From Pseudooceanicola endophyticus (lineage in GTDB: Bacteria > Pseudomonadota > Alphaproteobacteria > Rhodobacterales > Rhodobacteraceae): a DNA stretch of 64,000 nt. The DNA is taken from contig NZ_JAHIAB010000002.1 in NCBI RefSeq assembly GCF_018760365.1, positions 62,001 to 126,000 on the forward strand. Reading direction: 5' to 3'. Position 1 is the first letter of the stretch. Every line of letters begins with the position of its first letter. A model generated the notes under the pieces. It saw only the letters and a list, made by a program, of their open reading frames with translations. It ran no database searches and had not been told where the DNA came from. This document shows positions 17,209 through 26,109 of the stretch, piece by piece. The position numbers and the translations under genes were made by a program.

Positions 17209-19502
17209 GCGCCCCCGGCGCCGGATCCCGCAGCCTTCCCGCGCCGGCGGAACGCCGGGCGCAGAAGCTTGATCTGGTTGCCGGGCTGAGCCTGCTGTTC
17301 GCCCTTGGCCTGTCGCTGCTGGTGCTGATCGCCGGCTGGGGGCTGGGGGTCGACGCCTTCCGCCGCATCGTGCCGGGCCTGCCGGCGATGGTCCCGGGCA
17401 CCGCGCTTGGCGTGGCGCTGCTGGCTACGGCGGGACTGCTGGCCGCCTGGCCGCGCCGCGAGGCGCGCCTTGGGGCGGGGCTCTGCGGTGTGCTGGCGGT
17501 GCTGCTGTGCCTGTCGGGGCTGGCCTCGGCGCTGGCCGATACCGCGCCCGACGGCGACCTGATGTCGATGGCGACCAGTCTCGGCCTGCTGCTGGCCGCC
17601 GCGGGCGATCTGGCGCGGCAGCGTCCGAAGCTGGCGGCGGGGATTGCCACGGCGGGGCTGCTGCTGGTGCTGCTGGCCCTTGAGGGATACCTGCTGAACG
17701 TCCAGACTTTCCTGTCGCTGCGGCTGTTCACCGGGCTGTCGCTGATGACCACCGCCTGCCTGTTCCTGCTGTTCCTGGCCCAGCTATTGGCCGGGGCCCG
17801 GCGGAACTGGATCGCGGTGCTGCTGGCCGAGGGGCGTGGCAGCCGCATGGCCCGGCGCATCCTGGGGCTGGCGGTGGTGGTGCCGATGCTGCTGGCCTGG
17901 CTGGGGCTGATCGCCACCGAGGCGGGCCTGGTCGATCCCGACATGCGGCTGGGCAGCCTGGCGATCCTGCTGGCGCTGGTCGCGACCCTGGTGGTGCTGC
18001 GCAGCGCCCAGGTGCAGAATGCCGAACAGGACCTGGAGCAGGAGACCACGACGCGGCTGCGCCAGGTGCTCAACGGACTCGATACGGCAGTCATCGTCTT
18101 CGAGGGGCCGCGCCTGCTGGCGAACCAGCGTGCCGCCGAACTGGCTGCGGGCCATGCCGATGCCCGCGCCTGGCTGGAGGAGGCCGCCTTCCACAACCTG
18201 CGCGACCGCGCGCCGCTGACCGCCGCAGAGCGCCCGCTGGCGCGGTTGCGGCCCGCCGGTCCCGACCCGGTGATGTTCCTGGGCTGGATGGACCGCGAGG
18301 GCAACGAACATGCGCTTCAGATCCGCTCGGAGCTGGTGGCGCGTGATGCGGAACGGGAGCCCCTACACATCCTGTCGGTCAGCGATGCCACCGAAGGCTG
18401 GGTCCTGCGCGAGAACCTGGCCCGCAGCGAACGGCTGGATGCCATCGCGCAGATGTCCGGGGGCGTGGCGCATGAGATCGGCAATATCCTGGGCGTGATC
18501 CGGCTGTCGGCGGATACCGGGGCGCTGAAGGGGCCCGACCCGGCCCTGCGGCATCACCTTGATACCATCCGGCGCGCCTGCGAACGCGGCGCCGACCTGA
18601 CGGGCCGGCTGCTGACGCTCAGCCGCGACAGCGGCGCGGCGGCGGCGATCACCGACATGGGCCGCGCGCTGTCGGACACCGTGTCGCTGGCCAGCCACGC
18701 CATTCCCGCCGCCATCCGCTTCGAGGCCCAGCTGCCCGGGGCGCCGATGCCGGTGGCCTGTTCGGAGGCGGATCTTCAGACCGCCGCGCTGAACCTGCTG
18801 CTGAACGCCCGCAACGCGCTGGAGGAGGCCGCCACGCCCTCGGGCGCGATCACCCTGAGCCTGCGGGCCGAGGGGGCGGAGGCCGTGCTGGAAGTGCGCG
18901 ACAACGGCCCGGGCATGTCCGCCTCGGTGCTGGATCATGCCCGCGACCCCTTCTTCACCACCCGCCGCGACAAGGGGGGCACCGGGCTGGGTCTGGCGAT
19001 GATCGCCGGGGTCGCCGAGCGCTGCGCCGGGCGGTTCGAGCTGGAGTCGCAGCCCGGCCAGGGGACGCTGGCCCGTCTGCGCCTGCCGCTGCAATCCCGC
19101 GTCGTCGAGGCCGCCGAGGAAACCGGAGAGGTGCCGGACCTCGGTGGGCTGTCGGTGCTGATCGTCGAGGATGATCCGCAGCTGATGTCGCTCTTGTCGG
19201 ACAGCCTGAAGTTCCTCGGGGCGGACACCCGCACGCGCGACCGCGCCGATGCCGCGCTTGAGGCGCTGAAGGCCGGGCATTACGACCTGCTGATCACCGA
19301 CATCGGCCTCAAGGGCGACATGGACGGCTTCGCCCTCGCCGAGGCGGCGCGGGCGATCGACATGCAGATCCCGGTGCTTTACATGACCGCCTACGCCGAT
19401 CTTCTGGCCGCCGAGAAGCGCAGCGTGCCGGGGCTGATCCTGCGCAAGCCGGTGTCGCTGTCGACCATCGTCAACGGCGTCCGGCTGACGCTGCACCGCT
19501 AG
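17205..19502 (+). CDS. Hybrid sensor histidine kinase with receiver domain
   Basis: 765 residues. Residues about 25-275 contain seven to eight membrane helices with short loops, so the input is likely sensed in the membrane. A PAS-like stretch follows (290-400), then a DHp helix with phospho-acceptor in AHEIGNILG, an ATPase domain (NLLLNARNALEEA, DNGPGMS, GGTGLGLAMI) and a C-terminal receiver (IVEDDPQL, LLITDIGLKG, YMTAY, LRKPVS). The HEIGN box and the NTRC-like ATPase motif class place it with kinases of the HisKA_3/HisKA group; exact class uncertain. The ATG overlaps the stop of the receiver gene (ATGA). Confidence 0.9.
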   Translation: MSAPGAGSRSLPAPAERRAQKLDLVAGLSLLFALGLSLLVLIAGWGLGVDAFRRIVPGLPAMVPGTALGVALLATAGLLAAWPRREARLGAGLCGVLAVLLCLSGLASALADTAPDGDLMSMATSLGLLLAAAGDLARQRPKLAAGIATAGLLLVLLALEGYLLNVQTFLSLRLFTGLSLMTTACLFLLFLAQLLAGARRNWIAVLLAEGRGSRMARRILGLAVVVPMLLAWLGLIATEAGLVDPDMRLGSLAILLALVATLVVLRSAQVQNAEQDLEQETTTRLRQVLNGLDTAVIVFEGPRLLANQRAAELAAGHADARAWLEEAAFHNLRDRAPLTAAERPLARLRPAGPDPVMFLGWMDREGNEHALQIRSELVARDAEREPLHILSVSDATEGWVLRENLARSERLDAIAQMSGGVAHEIGNILGVIRLSADTGALKGPDPALRHHLDTIRRACERGADLTGRLLTLSRDSGAAAAITDMGRALSDTVSLASHAIPAAIRFEAQLPGAPMPVACSEADLQTAALNLLLNARNALEEAATPSGAITLSLRAEGAEAVLEVRDNGPGMSASVLDHARDPFFTTRRDKGGTGLGLAMIAGVAERCAGRFELESQPGQGTLARLRLPLQSRVVEAAEETGEVPDLGGLSVLIVEDDPQLMSLLSDSLKFLGADTRTRDRADAALEALKAGHYDLLITDIGLKGDMDGFALAEAARAIDMQIPVLYMTAYADLLAAEKRSVPGLILRKPVSLSTIVNGVRLTLHR

Positions 19503-19505
19503 GGC

Positions 19506-21233
19506 TCAGCCGCAGAGCGCCCCCAGATCGAAGCCGCAGGCCGGGGCCCGGGCGATCTCGGGACCGGGCAGGGCGGGATGGAACAGGTACCCCTGGCCCA
19601 GGTGGCAGCCCATCTCGCGCAGTGCGACAAGCTGGGCCGGGGTCTCGATCCCCTCGGCGACGATTTCCAGCCCGGTGTCGCGGGCCAGCCGCACCAGCGC
19701 CCGCACCACCCCGGCATCGGTCGGGCTGCTGTCCATCCGCGCGATGAAGCCCCGGTCGAGCTTGAGGATGTCCACCGGCCAGCCGCCAAGATGCCGCAGG
19801 CTGCCGTAACCGGTGCCGAAATCATCCAGCGCGATGCGGGCGCCGCGGCGGCGCAGCTCTTCGAGGGTCCGGAAAACCGGACCGTGGCGCGCGCCCATCA
19901 TCACCGTCTCGGTCACCTCGATGATGATGTCGGACCAGGACGCGTTGCAATCGCAGACCAGCGTCTGCAGGTCGAAGACGATCTCCGGGCTGTGCAGGTC
20001 GAAGATCGTCAGGTTCAGCCCGACCGAGGCGGCATCGCCCTGCTTCCAGCATCGTTCCGACACCTCGTTCAGGGCATGACGCGCCAGCGTCAGCGTCAGG
20101 CGACTGGCATGGCGGTGATCCTCGAACAGGGTGGCGAAGCGGCTGGGCATCAGGCGGCCCAGGTCGGGATGTTCCCAGCGGGCCAGCGCCTCGTAGCCGC
20201 GCCGGCGCCCGCTTTGCAGATCGTAGATCGGCTGGAAGAAGGGCACGATCTCCTGCCGGGCGAGGGCCTGGGGCAGGTGGTGGCGCAGCTGGCGCGGATC
20301 GGGCGGGGCGGGGGTGCCGGGACTGTGCAGGCAATAGCCCGGCTGGCCGCTGTCGCGCCGCGCCTGCAGGCTGCGGGTGGCCAGGTCGCACAGCCGCGAC
20401 AGGCCCTGCGCGTGGTCGGGCCAGAGCGCCGCCCCCATGCGCACCCGGCCCAGCCCGGGCCGCCCGAGCCGCGCCGTGGCCCGCAGGATGGCGCTGCGGA
20501 TGCGCCCCAGCATCACCTCCAGGCAACGCGCGGCGGGGCTGGGCATCGGCACCGCGAAAACGAAGGCGTCGCCGCCCAGCCGGGCTGTCAGGGCATCGAC
20601 GGGCAGGCTGCGGCGCAGGGCGCTGGCGAGGGTGCGCAGGTAGAGATCCGCGAAGGCCGGACCGTAAAGCGTGCTGGTGGCGCGGAACCCCTCGATCTCC
20701 AGCATCACCAGGGCGAAGGGGCCGGTTTCCCCGGCGCCGATGCGCTGTTGCAACAGGGCCTGGAAGGCGCTGCGCCCCAGCAGGCCGGTCAGCGGGTCGC
20801 GGCGGGCGAGGTGCTCCAGCCGGCGGATGCGGCGCCGGCTATGCAGCAGATCCTCCTCCAGTGCCCAGCGAAGGCAGAACCCCTCGGTCAGGCGGGTGAG
20901 GGCCCGGAGGGAGCGGGCGGGCGGCGCGGGAAGTCCGGCGGGCAGGCTCAGCACGGCCAGGGGATGGGCGGGGTCCTCTCCCAGGGCAAGGCGGGTGATG
21001 CCAGCGGGCGCGGGCCGGCTGGTCGTCTCAAGCGGCGGGCGCAGCGCCGGATCGCCCTGCGACAGGTGCCAGCCCTGCGCCAGGCCCATCCCCTTTGCCA
21101 GGACATGCAGGCACAGCGCAGCGGCGCCGGTCTCGGTCTGGATCCGGGTCAGGAGGGGTTCGGCAACAAGGGCGTATTCATCTGCCAGGAAACGGCTTTT
21201 CCCGGCGCTGTCCATGCTTTGGTACGGGGACAT
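19506..21233 (-). CDS. EAL-domain protein with degenerate GGDEF, probable cyclic-di-GMP phosphodiesterase
   Basis: About 575 residues, no membrane segment. An N-terminal GAF-like region is followed by a GGDEF-fold domain with the signature changed to GGDAF (about 220-224), so cyclase activity is doubtful. The EAL domain keeps its catalytic residues: YEALARW (348-350 EAL), N in VGLNLTIFD, EVTET, DDFGTGYGSL, EIVAEGIET and QGYLF. Net effect: probable breakdown of cyclic di-GMP, with the first domain perhaps binding GTP as an activator. Start is uncertain: ATG 21233, ATG 21248 and GTG 21290 are in frame and AGAAGGG lies beside 21248. Confidence 0.85.
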   Translation of the reverse strand: MSPYQSMDSAGKSRFLADEYALVAEPLLTRIQTETGAAALCLHVLAKGMGLAQGWHLSQGDPALRPPLETTSRPAPAGITRLALGEDPAHPLAVLSLPAGLPAPPARSLRALTRLTEGFCLRWALEEDLLHSRRRIRRLEHLARRDPLTGLLGRSAFQALLQQRIGAGETGPFALVMLEIEGFRATSTLYGPAFADLYLRTLASALRRSLPVDALTARLGGDAFVFAVPMPSPAARCLEVMLGRIRSAILRATARLGRPGLGRVRMGAALWPDHAQGLSRLCDLATRSLQARRDSGQPGYCLHSPGTPAPPDPRQLRHHLPQALARQEIVPFFQPIYDLQSGRRRGYEALARWEHPDLGRLMPSRFATLFEDHRHASRLTLTLARHALNEVSERCWKQGDAASVGLNLTIFDLHSPEIVFDLQTLVCDCNASWSDIIIEVTETVMMGARHGPVFRTLEELRRRGARIALDDFGTGYGSLRHLGGWPVDILKLDRGFIARMDSSPTDAGVVRALVRLARDTGLEIVAEGIETPAQLVALREMGCHLGQGYLFHPALPGPEIARAPACGFDLGALCG

Positions 21234-21560
21234 GACAGGTTCGGGCATCCCTTCTGGACAGGTCTCGTCGGGCTGCGGGGCCCGGATCACGGCAGGGCGC
21301 CCCGCACTTGGACAGGCGCGGACGGGGCATTGTTCCCACTATACCGGGAAGCCGGAGCGCGGGAAGGCCACCGCGCTGCGACAGATTTCCGCCTGTTCGC
21401 CGGGCAGCTGATTGGCCGGTAACCGAATCCTAGGATCCGCCATGAGATCAGCTGCCTCACGGGCGGGGGCGCTCCACTTTTTGGTTGAGATGAATCGGAT
21501 TGGCTATCTCTATGCGGGATATATGTATGCCGTGAACTGATTCGTCCGGGAAGGACCGAA
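21234..21560. other. Divergent intergenic region, EAL gene / GH16 gene
   Basis: No gene is supported. The right part (21480-21545) is AT-enriched and should hold the GH16 promoter. A perfect 10-base palindrome ATCCTAGGAT is at 21427-21436; it is too short to interpret alone. Confidence 0.35.
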
Positions 21561-23114
21561 TTGCCCAGGAAAGCGAAAGACTTGAGTACCGAAACCCAGA
21601 CCGCCCGCGGCAAGAAGCAGGAGCAGGTTGCCGCCACCTCTACGGATCTTTCGGATAGCGGCACCGATACCTCGGATAGTTCCGCCGCCACGACGTCGGA
21701 GGCCACGGCCACGCAGACCACGGTGGCCGAGACCGGCGAAGCGACCGCCACCACGACCGAGGCCGCCACCGGCAGCATCGACACGATCACGCTGCACGGG
21801 GAAACCTACGTGCTGACCTTCGACGAGGAGTTCGATGCTGCGACCCCCTCCTTCTGGGCCGGTTTCGGGGCTGGCGGGATCTGGGCCACCTCTTTCTCGC
21901 CGCACCTGGAGGACAGCCGCACCATCGCCTCGAACAATGAGCTGCAGTACTACGTCGATCCCGACATGAGCGCGTTCGACAACCCGTTCTCGGTCACGGA
22001 CGGGGTGCTGACCATCACCGCGAGCCCGCTTGACGCGACCCAGGAGGCCACCGCCGGCGGGCTGAGCTATTCCTCCGGGATGATCTCAACCGAAATGAGC
22101 TTTGCCTTCTGCACCGGCTACGTGGAGATCTGCGCGGACCTGCCCGACGAGGTGGGGATGTGGTCGGCCTTCTGGCTGATGCCGGCGGATGGCGACTGGT
22201 CTGCCGAGATCGACATCCTCGAGGTGCTGGGCGAGGACGCAGACACGCTGCACACCAATGTCTGGGATGACGGTTCGGGCAGTTCCCAGGCCGTCTACGA
22301 CACCGGCGCGGCGGATGGGTTCCACACCTACGGCCTCTACTGGGACGAGAGCGTCATCGAATGGTATTACGACGGCACGCTGATCCGCAGCGCCGAGAAT
22401 ACCGCGTTCGAGGACATGTACCTGATCATCAACCTGGCGGTTGGCGGCTGGGCCGAGGATCCCGATGCCACCACCGACTTCTCCGAAGGGTTGCAGATCG
22501 ACTATATCCGCATCTACGAGCTGGAGAGCTCCACCGAGCGCAACGACGCGATCACCGAGGGGGGCTTCACCTCGCAGGAGCTCTGGGGCGGCACCGAGGG
22601 CGCCGACACGATCAACGGGTCCCGCTGGGGCGACCTGATCGAGGCCGGGGGCGGCGACGACATCGTCTATGGCGACAACGGCAACGACACGCTTTACGGC
22701 GGCGACGGGGCGGACCAGCTGTTCGGGCAGAACGGGTCCGATGCGCTTTACGGCGGTGCGGCGGCCGACAAGCTGATTGGCGGCAACGGCGTCGATTTCC
22801 TGAACGGCGGGGCAGGGACCGATCACCTCTGGGGCGGGGTCTGGGCGGCGGATGGCGCCACGGACACCTTCGCCTTCGAGGCCGGCTGCGGCACCGACTA
22901 CGTCCACGACTTCGAGCTGGGGACCGATCTGATCGACCTGTCGAGCTTTGGCATCGGCTGGGACGACCTGAGCAGTGCCATGACCGACCAGGGCTGGGCG
23001 ACCAAGATCGACCTCGCGGCCTGCGGCGGCAACAGCGGCGATGCGGTTTATCTGGCGAATGTCGCGGCGGCGGACCTGACGGCGGACGACATTCTTTTCG
23101 CGACCTACGCCTGA
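21561..23114 (+). CDS. Secreted GH16 beta-glucanase with RTX calcium-binding repeats
   Basis: 517 residues if begun at TTG 21561, chosen because AAGGA lies five bases ahead and no ATG occurs before the catalytic domain. N-terminal 75 residues are a Ser/Thr/Ala-rich linker with no signal peptide. Residues about 80-325 are the GH16 laminarinase/lichenase fold with the catalytic EIDILE (about 216-221). From about 345 come RTX nonapeptides (GGGDDIVYG, GGDGADQLFG, GGNGVDFLNG), and the C-terminus DDILFATYA resembles a type I secretion signal. This architecture recalls ExsH of Sinorhizobium, which cleaves exopolysaccharide outside the cell. It probably trims a beta-1,3 or mixed-linkage glucan, possibly the product of the 28-38 kb genes. 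No type I exporter is in the window. Confidence 0.9.
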   Translation: MPRKAKDLSTETQTARGKKQEQVAATSTDLSDSGTDTSDSSAATTSEATATQTTVAETGEATATTTEAATGSIDTITLHGETYVLTFDEEFDAATPSFWAGFGAGGIWATSFSPHLEDSRTIASNNELQYYVDPDMSAFDNPFSVTDGVLTITASPLDATQEATAGGLSYSSGMISTEMSFAFCTGYVEICADLPDEVGMWSAFWLMPADGDWSAEIDILEVLGEDADTLHTNVWDDGSGSSQAVYDTGAADGFHTYGLYWDESVIEWYYDGTLIRSAENTAFEDMYLIINLAVGGWAEDPDATTDFSEGLQIDYIRIYELESSTERNDAITEGGFTSQELWGGTEGADTINGSRWGDLIEAGGGDDIVYGDNGNDTLYGGDGADQLFGQNGSDALYGGAAADKLIGGNGVDFLNGGAGTDHLWGGVWAADGATDTFAFEAGCGTDYVHDFELGTDLIDLSSFGIGWDDLSSAMTDQGWATKIDLAACGGNSGDAVYLANVAAADLTADDILFATYA

Positions 23115-23143
23115 GGCGGCGCGGGAACGGGCAGGGGGCATGT

Positions 23144-23166
23144 CGGGGGCGGCTTTGCGGCCCCCG
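23144..23166 (+). terminator. Possible terminator after the GH16 gene
   Basis: CGGGGGC and GCCCCCG arms of 7 bases around a 9-base loop, 30 bases after the GH16 stop. There is only a weak following T-run (GCGCTTTCGC), so termination efficiency is uncertain. Confidence 0.45.
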
Positions 23167-23246
23167 GCGCTTTCGCATGGGGCGGGGGCCATGCTAGCAG
23201 GGGGCATCCCGGCGCAGGGTCGGGTCCGAAAGAAAGGCCGCCTGTC

Positions 23247-23627
23247 GTGAAATCCCTGACCCCCAAGACAATCTCTGCCCCGTTCGGCAATTACTCCCAC
23301 GGGATTGCGGCGGGCCCGCTGGTGGTCACGTCCGGCCAGCTGGCTCTGGCCGCAGACGGCTCCATTCCCGGGGACATCACCGCCCAGGCAGAGCTGTGTT
23401 TTCAGGCGGTTCTGGCGATCCTGGCAGAGGATGGCCTGGAGGCGCGCGACGTGCTGCGCTTTTCGGCCTTCGTGACGAAACGCGAGGACATGAAGCCCTA
23501 CATGGCGGTGCGCGACCGGGTCTGCGAAGGCCTTGCGGTCAAGCCGGCCTCGACGCTGATGATCGTCTCGGGCTTCACCCGGCCCGAGTTCCTGGTCGAG
23601 GTCGAGGCGCTGGCGCTGCGGCGCTGA
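23247..23627 (+). CDS. RidA/YjgF family protein (enamine/imine deaminase-like)
   Basis: 126 residues matching the whole family length: GNYSHGIAAG near residue 14, SGQLALAADG, the FVTKREDM stretch and FLVEVEALAL at the end. RidA proteins hydrolyse reactive 2-aminoacrylate and related imines. The arginine that contacts the carboxylate in canonical RidA (in the SRxxV segment) is not obvious here, since the corresponding stretch reads PASTLMIV, so this is more likely a Rid-family branch with another substrate. Start GTG 23247 with AAAGG ten bases upstream. Confidence 0.85.
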   Translation: MKSLTPKTISAPFGNYSHGIAAGPLVVTSGQLALAADGSIPGDITAQAELCFQAVLAILAEDGLEARDVLRFSAFVTKREDMKPYMAVRDRVCEGLAVKPASTLMIVSGFTRPEFLVEVEALALRR

Positions 23628-24128
23628 GCCCGTCTGCTGGCGGTCCGCTGCGCGCAGATGTCGCGCGACCCATCCGCCGGATGTGCGCCATTCCGGTTTT
23701 TCAAATCCTTCAGGATTTCGTAACGTAATCCAAGGACTCGCCTTCTCGGGGCGGGCCGGCTTCCGGTGTTTGGCGGTGCGGCGAAATGAACTCAGCAAGG
23801 GTTAATGATGCCGGCATTCGTGCGGTGGAGGGACGCAGGTCATTTCTGCATTTGCAATTTTCAATTCCGTTTCGTGAAATTTAAAATTACAAATTTGCAA
23901 TTTATCCGCGGGGGAATTTGAAATTGAATATTTCTATTAAGTGGCTGTCAAAGCGTGAATTTATTTGCGTCATTCCCTTATGGCGTGCACCTGTCGTGGG
24001 GCCCTGCACAAAGGCAACACTTTCCCCGGGCGGCGGGTGGAGATAGTCATGAAACAGATTAATTTCTTTTCACAAAGGTTAAGCTGCACTAAGCTGGATC
24101 CAGCCGAAATGGGTCCAGTGAGGCGCGT
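23628..24128. other. AT-rich regulatory region before the polysaccharide/partner-switch operon
   Basis: No convincing gene in 501 bases. From about 23840 to 24080 the sequence is strongly AT-rich (for example GAAATTTAAAATTACAAATTT) in contrast to the rest of the window. It holds two ATTTGCAATTT direct copies (23850-23860 and 23893-23903) and imperfect inverted arms AATTTTCAATTCC (23856-23868) and GGAATTTGAAATT (23913-23925). Further left lie dyads CATCC-GCC-GGATG (23671-23683) and AAATCC-TTCA-GGATTT (23703-23718). A promoter for the 24.1-38.2 kb operon and binding sites for an AT-preferring silencer or regulator are likely. Confidence 0.6.
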
Positions 24129-25346
24129 GTGCACGACGGAAGCATGCAGATGCAGCAACAGCTAAGCAAGCCAGCCCCGGTTCAGGTGGTCGTGGCGGAT
24201 GATGACGCGTTCCAGCGCGCCTATACCGCCGCGATTCTGCGCAAGCTCGGCTACGAGACCCGCGAGGCCGCCGATGGCCTCGAGGCGCTGGAGCTCGTGC
24301 GGGCGCTGAAGGCGCGGATCCTGGTCTGCGATCTCGACATGCCGGGGCTCGACGGGCACGAGCTGGCGCGTAGGGTGCGTGCCGAATTCACCGATTACTA
24401 CGTGCATATCCTCATGGTCACCGGGCAGGAGCAGAACCGCGAGCGCGAGCGGGCGCTGGAGGCCGGGGTCGACGATTTCATGCGCAAGCCGCTGGACACG
24501 ATCACCCTGAAGGCGCGGATCCGCACCACCGACCGGCTGATGCGTCACGAGATCCTGCTGGCAGAGCGGTCGCGCGTGCTGGAAGAGGCGAAGGAACGGA
24601 TCGAGGAAGACCTGCGCGCCGCTGCCGATGCCCAGATGCGGATGCTGCCGCCGCCGCGGCTGAAGGTGGCCGACTGCCTGTTCCATTCCGCCTTCAAGCC
24701 GTCGAACTTCCTCTCGGGCGACATGTTCGCCTTTTACGAGCTGTCACCGGGCTACATCGGCTTCTATGCGATCGACGTGGCCGGGCATGGTGTCCATGCC
24801 TCGCTGATGTCGGTCGCGCTTGGTCATCTTGTGACTGCCGGGATGATGCGCGAGAACGCCTTCACCGACGGTCGCCCCGATCCGGCGCGGCTTGTCGCCC
24901 AGCTGAACCGGCGCTTCTTCCGCGATGACGGGACCGAGTATTTCACCATGTTCTGCGGCATCCTCGAGGCCGAGACGGAGCAGCTGCACTATTGCCAGGC
25001 GGGCTATCCCTCTCCGCTGATGATGTCGCGCAGCGGCGCCGCGCGCGAGGTCGGTGACGGCGGCTTCCCGGTGGCGCTGCTCGACAGTGCGGAATTCGAA
25101 AGCCAGGTGACCCGTTTCGGCGCCGAGGACATCCTGGTGATGTTTTCCGACGGCGCCACCGAGGCGGAGAACCGCGAAGGGCTGGCCTTCGGGGAATCCC
25201 GGGTCGAGGCGGTGGCAGCCTCGGCGGCGGTGATGCCCTCCACCATTCCCGGCAGGATCGTCGAGGCGCTGACCGAATGGCGGGCAGGGCGATTGCTTGA
25301 CGATGACCTGACGGTGCTAGTTTGTGAAAGGAAACACGTCTCATGA
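24129..25346 (+). CDS. REC-PP2C (SpoIIE/RsbU-type) response-regulated phosphatase
   Basis: 405 residues. Residues 17-135 are a receiver (VADDD, phospho-Asp in VCDLDMPG, VTGQEQ, Lys in MRKPLD). A charged helix (about 140-175) links to a PPM/SpoIIE phosphatase domain with all metal ligands: SGDMFAF, DVAGHGVHASLM, FSDGATEAEN and DDDLTVLV. Such proteins dephosphorylate a STAS protein when the receiver is phosphorylated, as in the HsbR-HsbA system of Pseudomonas. GTG 24129 is preferred, with GAGG five bases ahead; ATG 24144 is the alternative. It heads an eleven-gene run and overlaps its STAS partner by four bases. Confidence 0.92.
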   Translation: MHDGSMQMQQQLSKPAPVQVVVADDDAFQRAYTAAILRKLGYETREAADGLEALELVRALKARILVCDLDMPGLDGHELARRVRAEFTDYYVHILMVTGQEQNRERERALEAGVDDFMRKPLDTITLKARIRTTDRLMRHEILLAERSRVLEEAKERIEEDLRAAADAQMRMLPPPRLKVADCLFHSAFKPSNFLSGDMFAFYELSPGYIGFYAIDVAGHGVHASLMSVALGHLVTAGMMRENAFTDGRPDPARLVAQLNRRFFRDDGTEYFTMFCGILEAETEQLHYCQAGYPSPLMMSRSGAAREVGDGGFPVALLDSAEFESQVTRFGAEDILVMFSDGATEAENREGLAFGESRVEAVAASAAVMPSTIPGRIVEALTEWRAGRLLDDDLTVLVCERKHVS

Positions 25347-25690
25347 TCAGGATGACGGAAGAAACCAACGAGGGCATTTGCGTCGTCTCCCCGGGGACGG
25401 AGCGCCTGACGGCGGCGAATGCCTCGATGTTCAAGGAAGAGATGCTGGCGCTTGTCGATGACGGCAAGGACCGGCTGGTCATCGACTTTTCCGACGTGAC
25501 CTTCCTCGACAGTTCGGGGCTGGGCGCGCTGGTGGGTCTGCTGAAGCGGGTCGGCAACCGCGGCGACATCGTCGTGTGCACCCTGGCCGACAACGTCCAG
25601 CAAATGTTCCGCATCACGCGGATGAACAAGGTTTTCGCTAGCTACGCGGACGCGGCCTCGGCCGTGCGCGCACTGAAGGAACGCGTGTAA
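25343..25690 (+). CDS. STAS-domain anti-sigma factor antagonist
   Basis: 115 residues forming one STAS domain. The phosphorylatable serine sits in the conserved FLDSSGLGALVGL motif (about residue 57). By analogy with RsbV/SpoIIAA/HsbA, the unphosphorylated form should bind a partner and the form phosphorylated by the RsbW-like kinase should release it. Its ATG overlaps the phosphatase stop (ATGA) and its TAA overlaps the kinase start (TAATG), so synthesis of the three is probably balanced. No sigma factor is encoded in the window; the final target is unknown. Confidence 0.92.
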   Translation: MIRMTEETNEGICVVSPGTERLTAANASMFKEEMLALVDDGKDRLVIDFSDVTFLDSSGLGALVGLLKRVGNRGDIVVCTLADNVQQMFRITRMNKVFASYADAASAVRALKERV

Positions 25691-26109
25691 TGAGCACGAC
25701 TGTGCTGGAAATGCCCCCGCGCCTCGACGAGATCGACGGCATGGTGCTTTCCATCAAGGACACAGCCAGGACCTGCCTGTCGGAAGAAAAGATCGCCTCG
25801 CTCGAGGTGGCCTTGTCCGAGGCGCTGGCCAATGCCGTGAAGCATGGCCTGTCGCCCAATCTGGACGTGCCCATCAAGGTGACGGTGGTCCAGACCGACA
25901 AGGAGCTGAAGCTGCAGATCGTCGATGCAGGAGAGCCGGGGCCGGTGAACCTGTTCGAGGACGTCAAGGACCTCGACGATATCGACCCGATGGCCGAAAG
26001 CGGCCGCGGCCTGTCGCTGATCCGCTTCTGTGTCGACCGGCTGCACTTCGAGCCGCAGGGCAACCGCAATTTCCTGGAACTCGTCTTTACCTCGGACCTG
26101 AACGCATGA
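25690..26109 (+). CDS. RsbW-like serine kinase / anti-sigma factor (HATPase_c_2)
   Basis: 139 residues with the short GHKL ATPase fold: N-box SEALANAVKHG, G1 box VDAGEPG, G2 box ESGRGLSLI. There is no DHp helix, as expected for RsbW/SpoIIAB-type serine kinases that phosphorylate STAS partners. The G1 motif has DAGEPG in place of the usual DxGxG(F), a common variation in this family. It lies between the STAS gene (1-base overlap) and the hybrid kinase (4-base overlap). Confidence 0.9.
   Translation: MSTTVLEMPPRLDEIDGMVLSIKDTARTCLSEEKIASLEVALSEALANAVKHGLSPNLDVPIKVTVVQTDKELKLQIVDAGEPGPVNLFEDVKDLDDIDPMAESGRGLSLIRFCVDRLHFEPQGNRNFLELVFTSDLNA

Noticed and set aside
23965..24165. 66-codon frame in the AT-rich gap
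   Set aside because: No ribosome site, no family resemblance, and it overlaps the supported start of the REC-PP2C gene.
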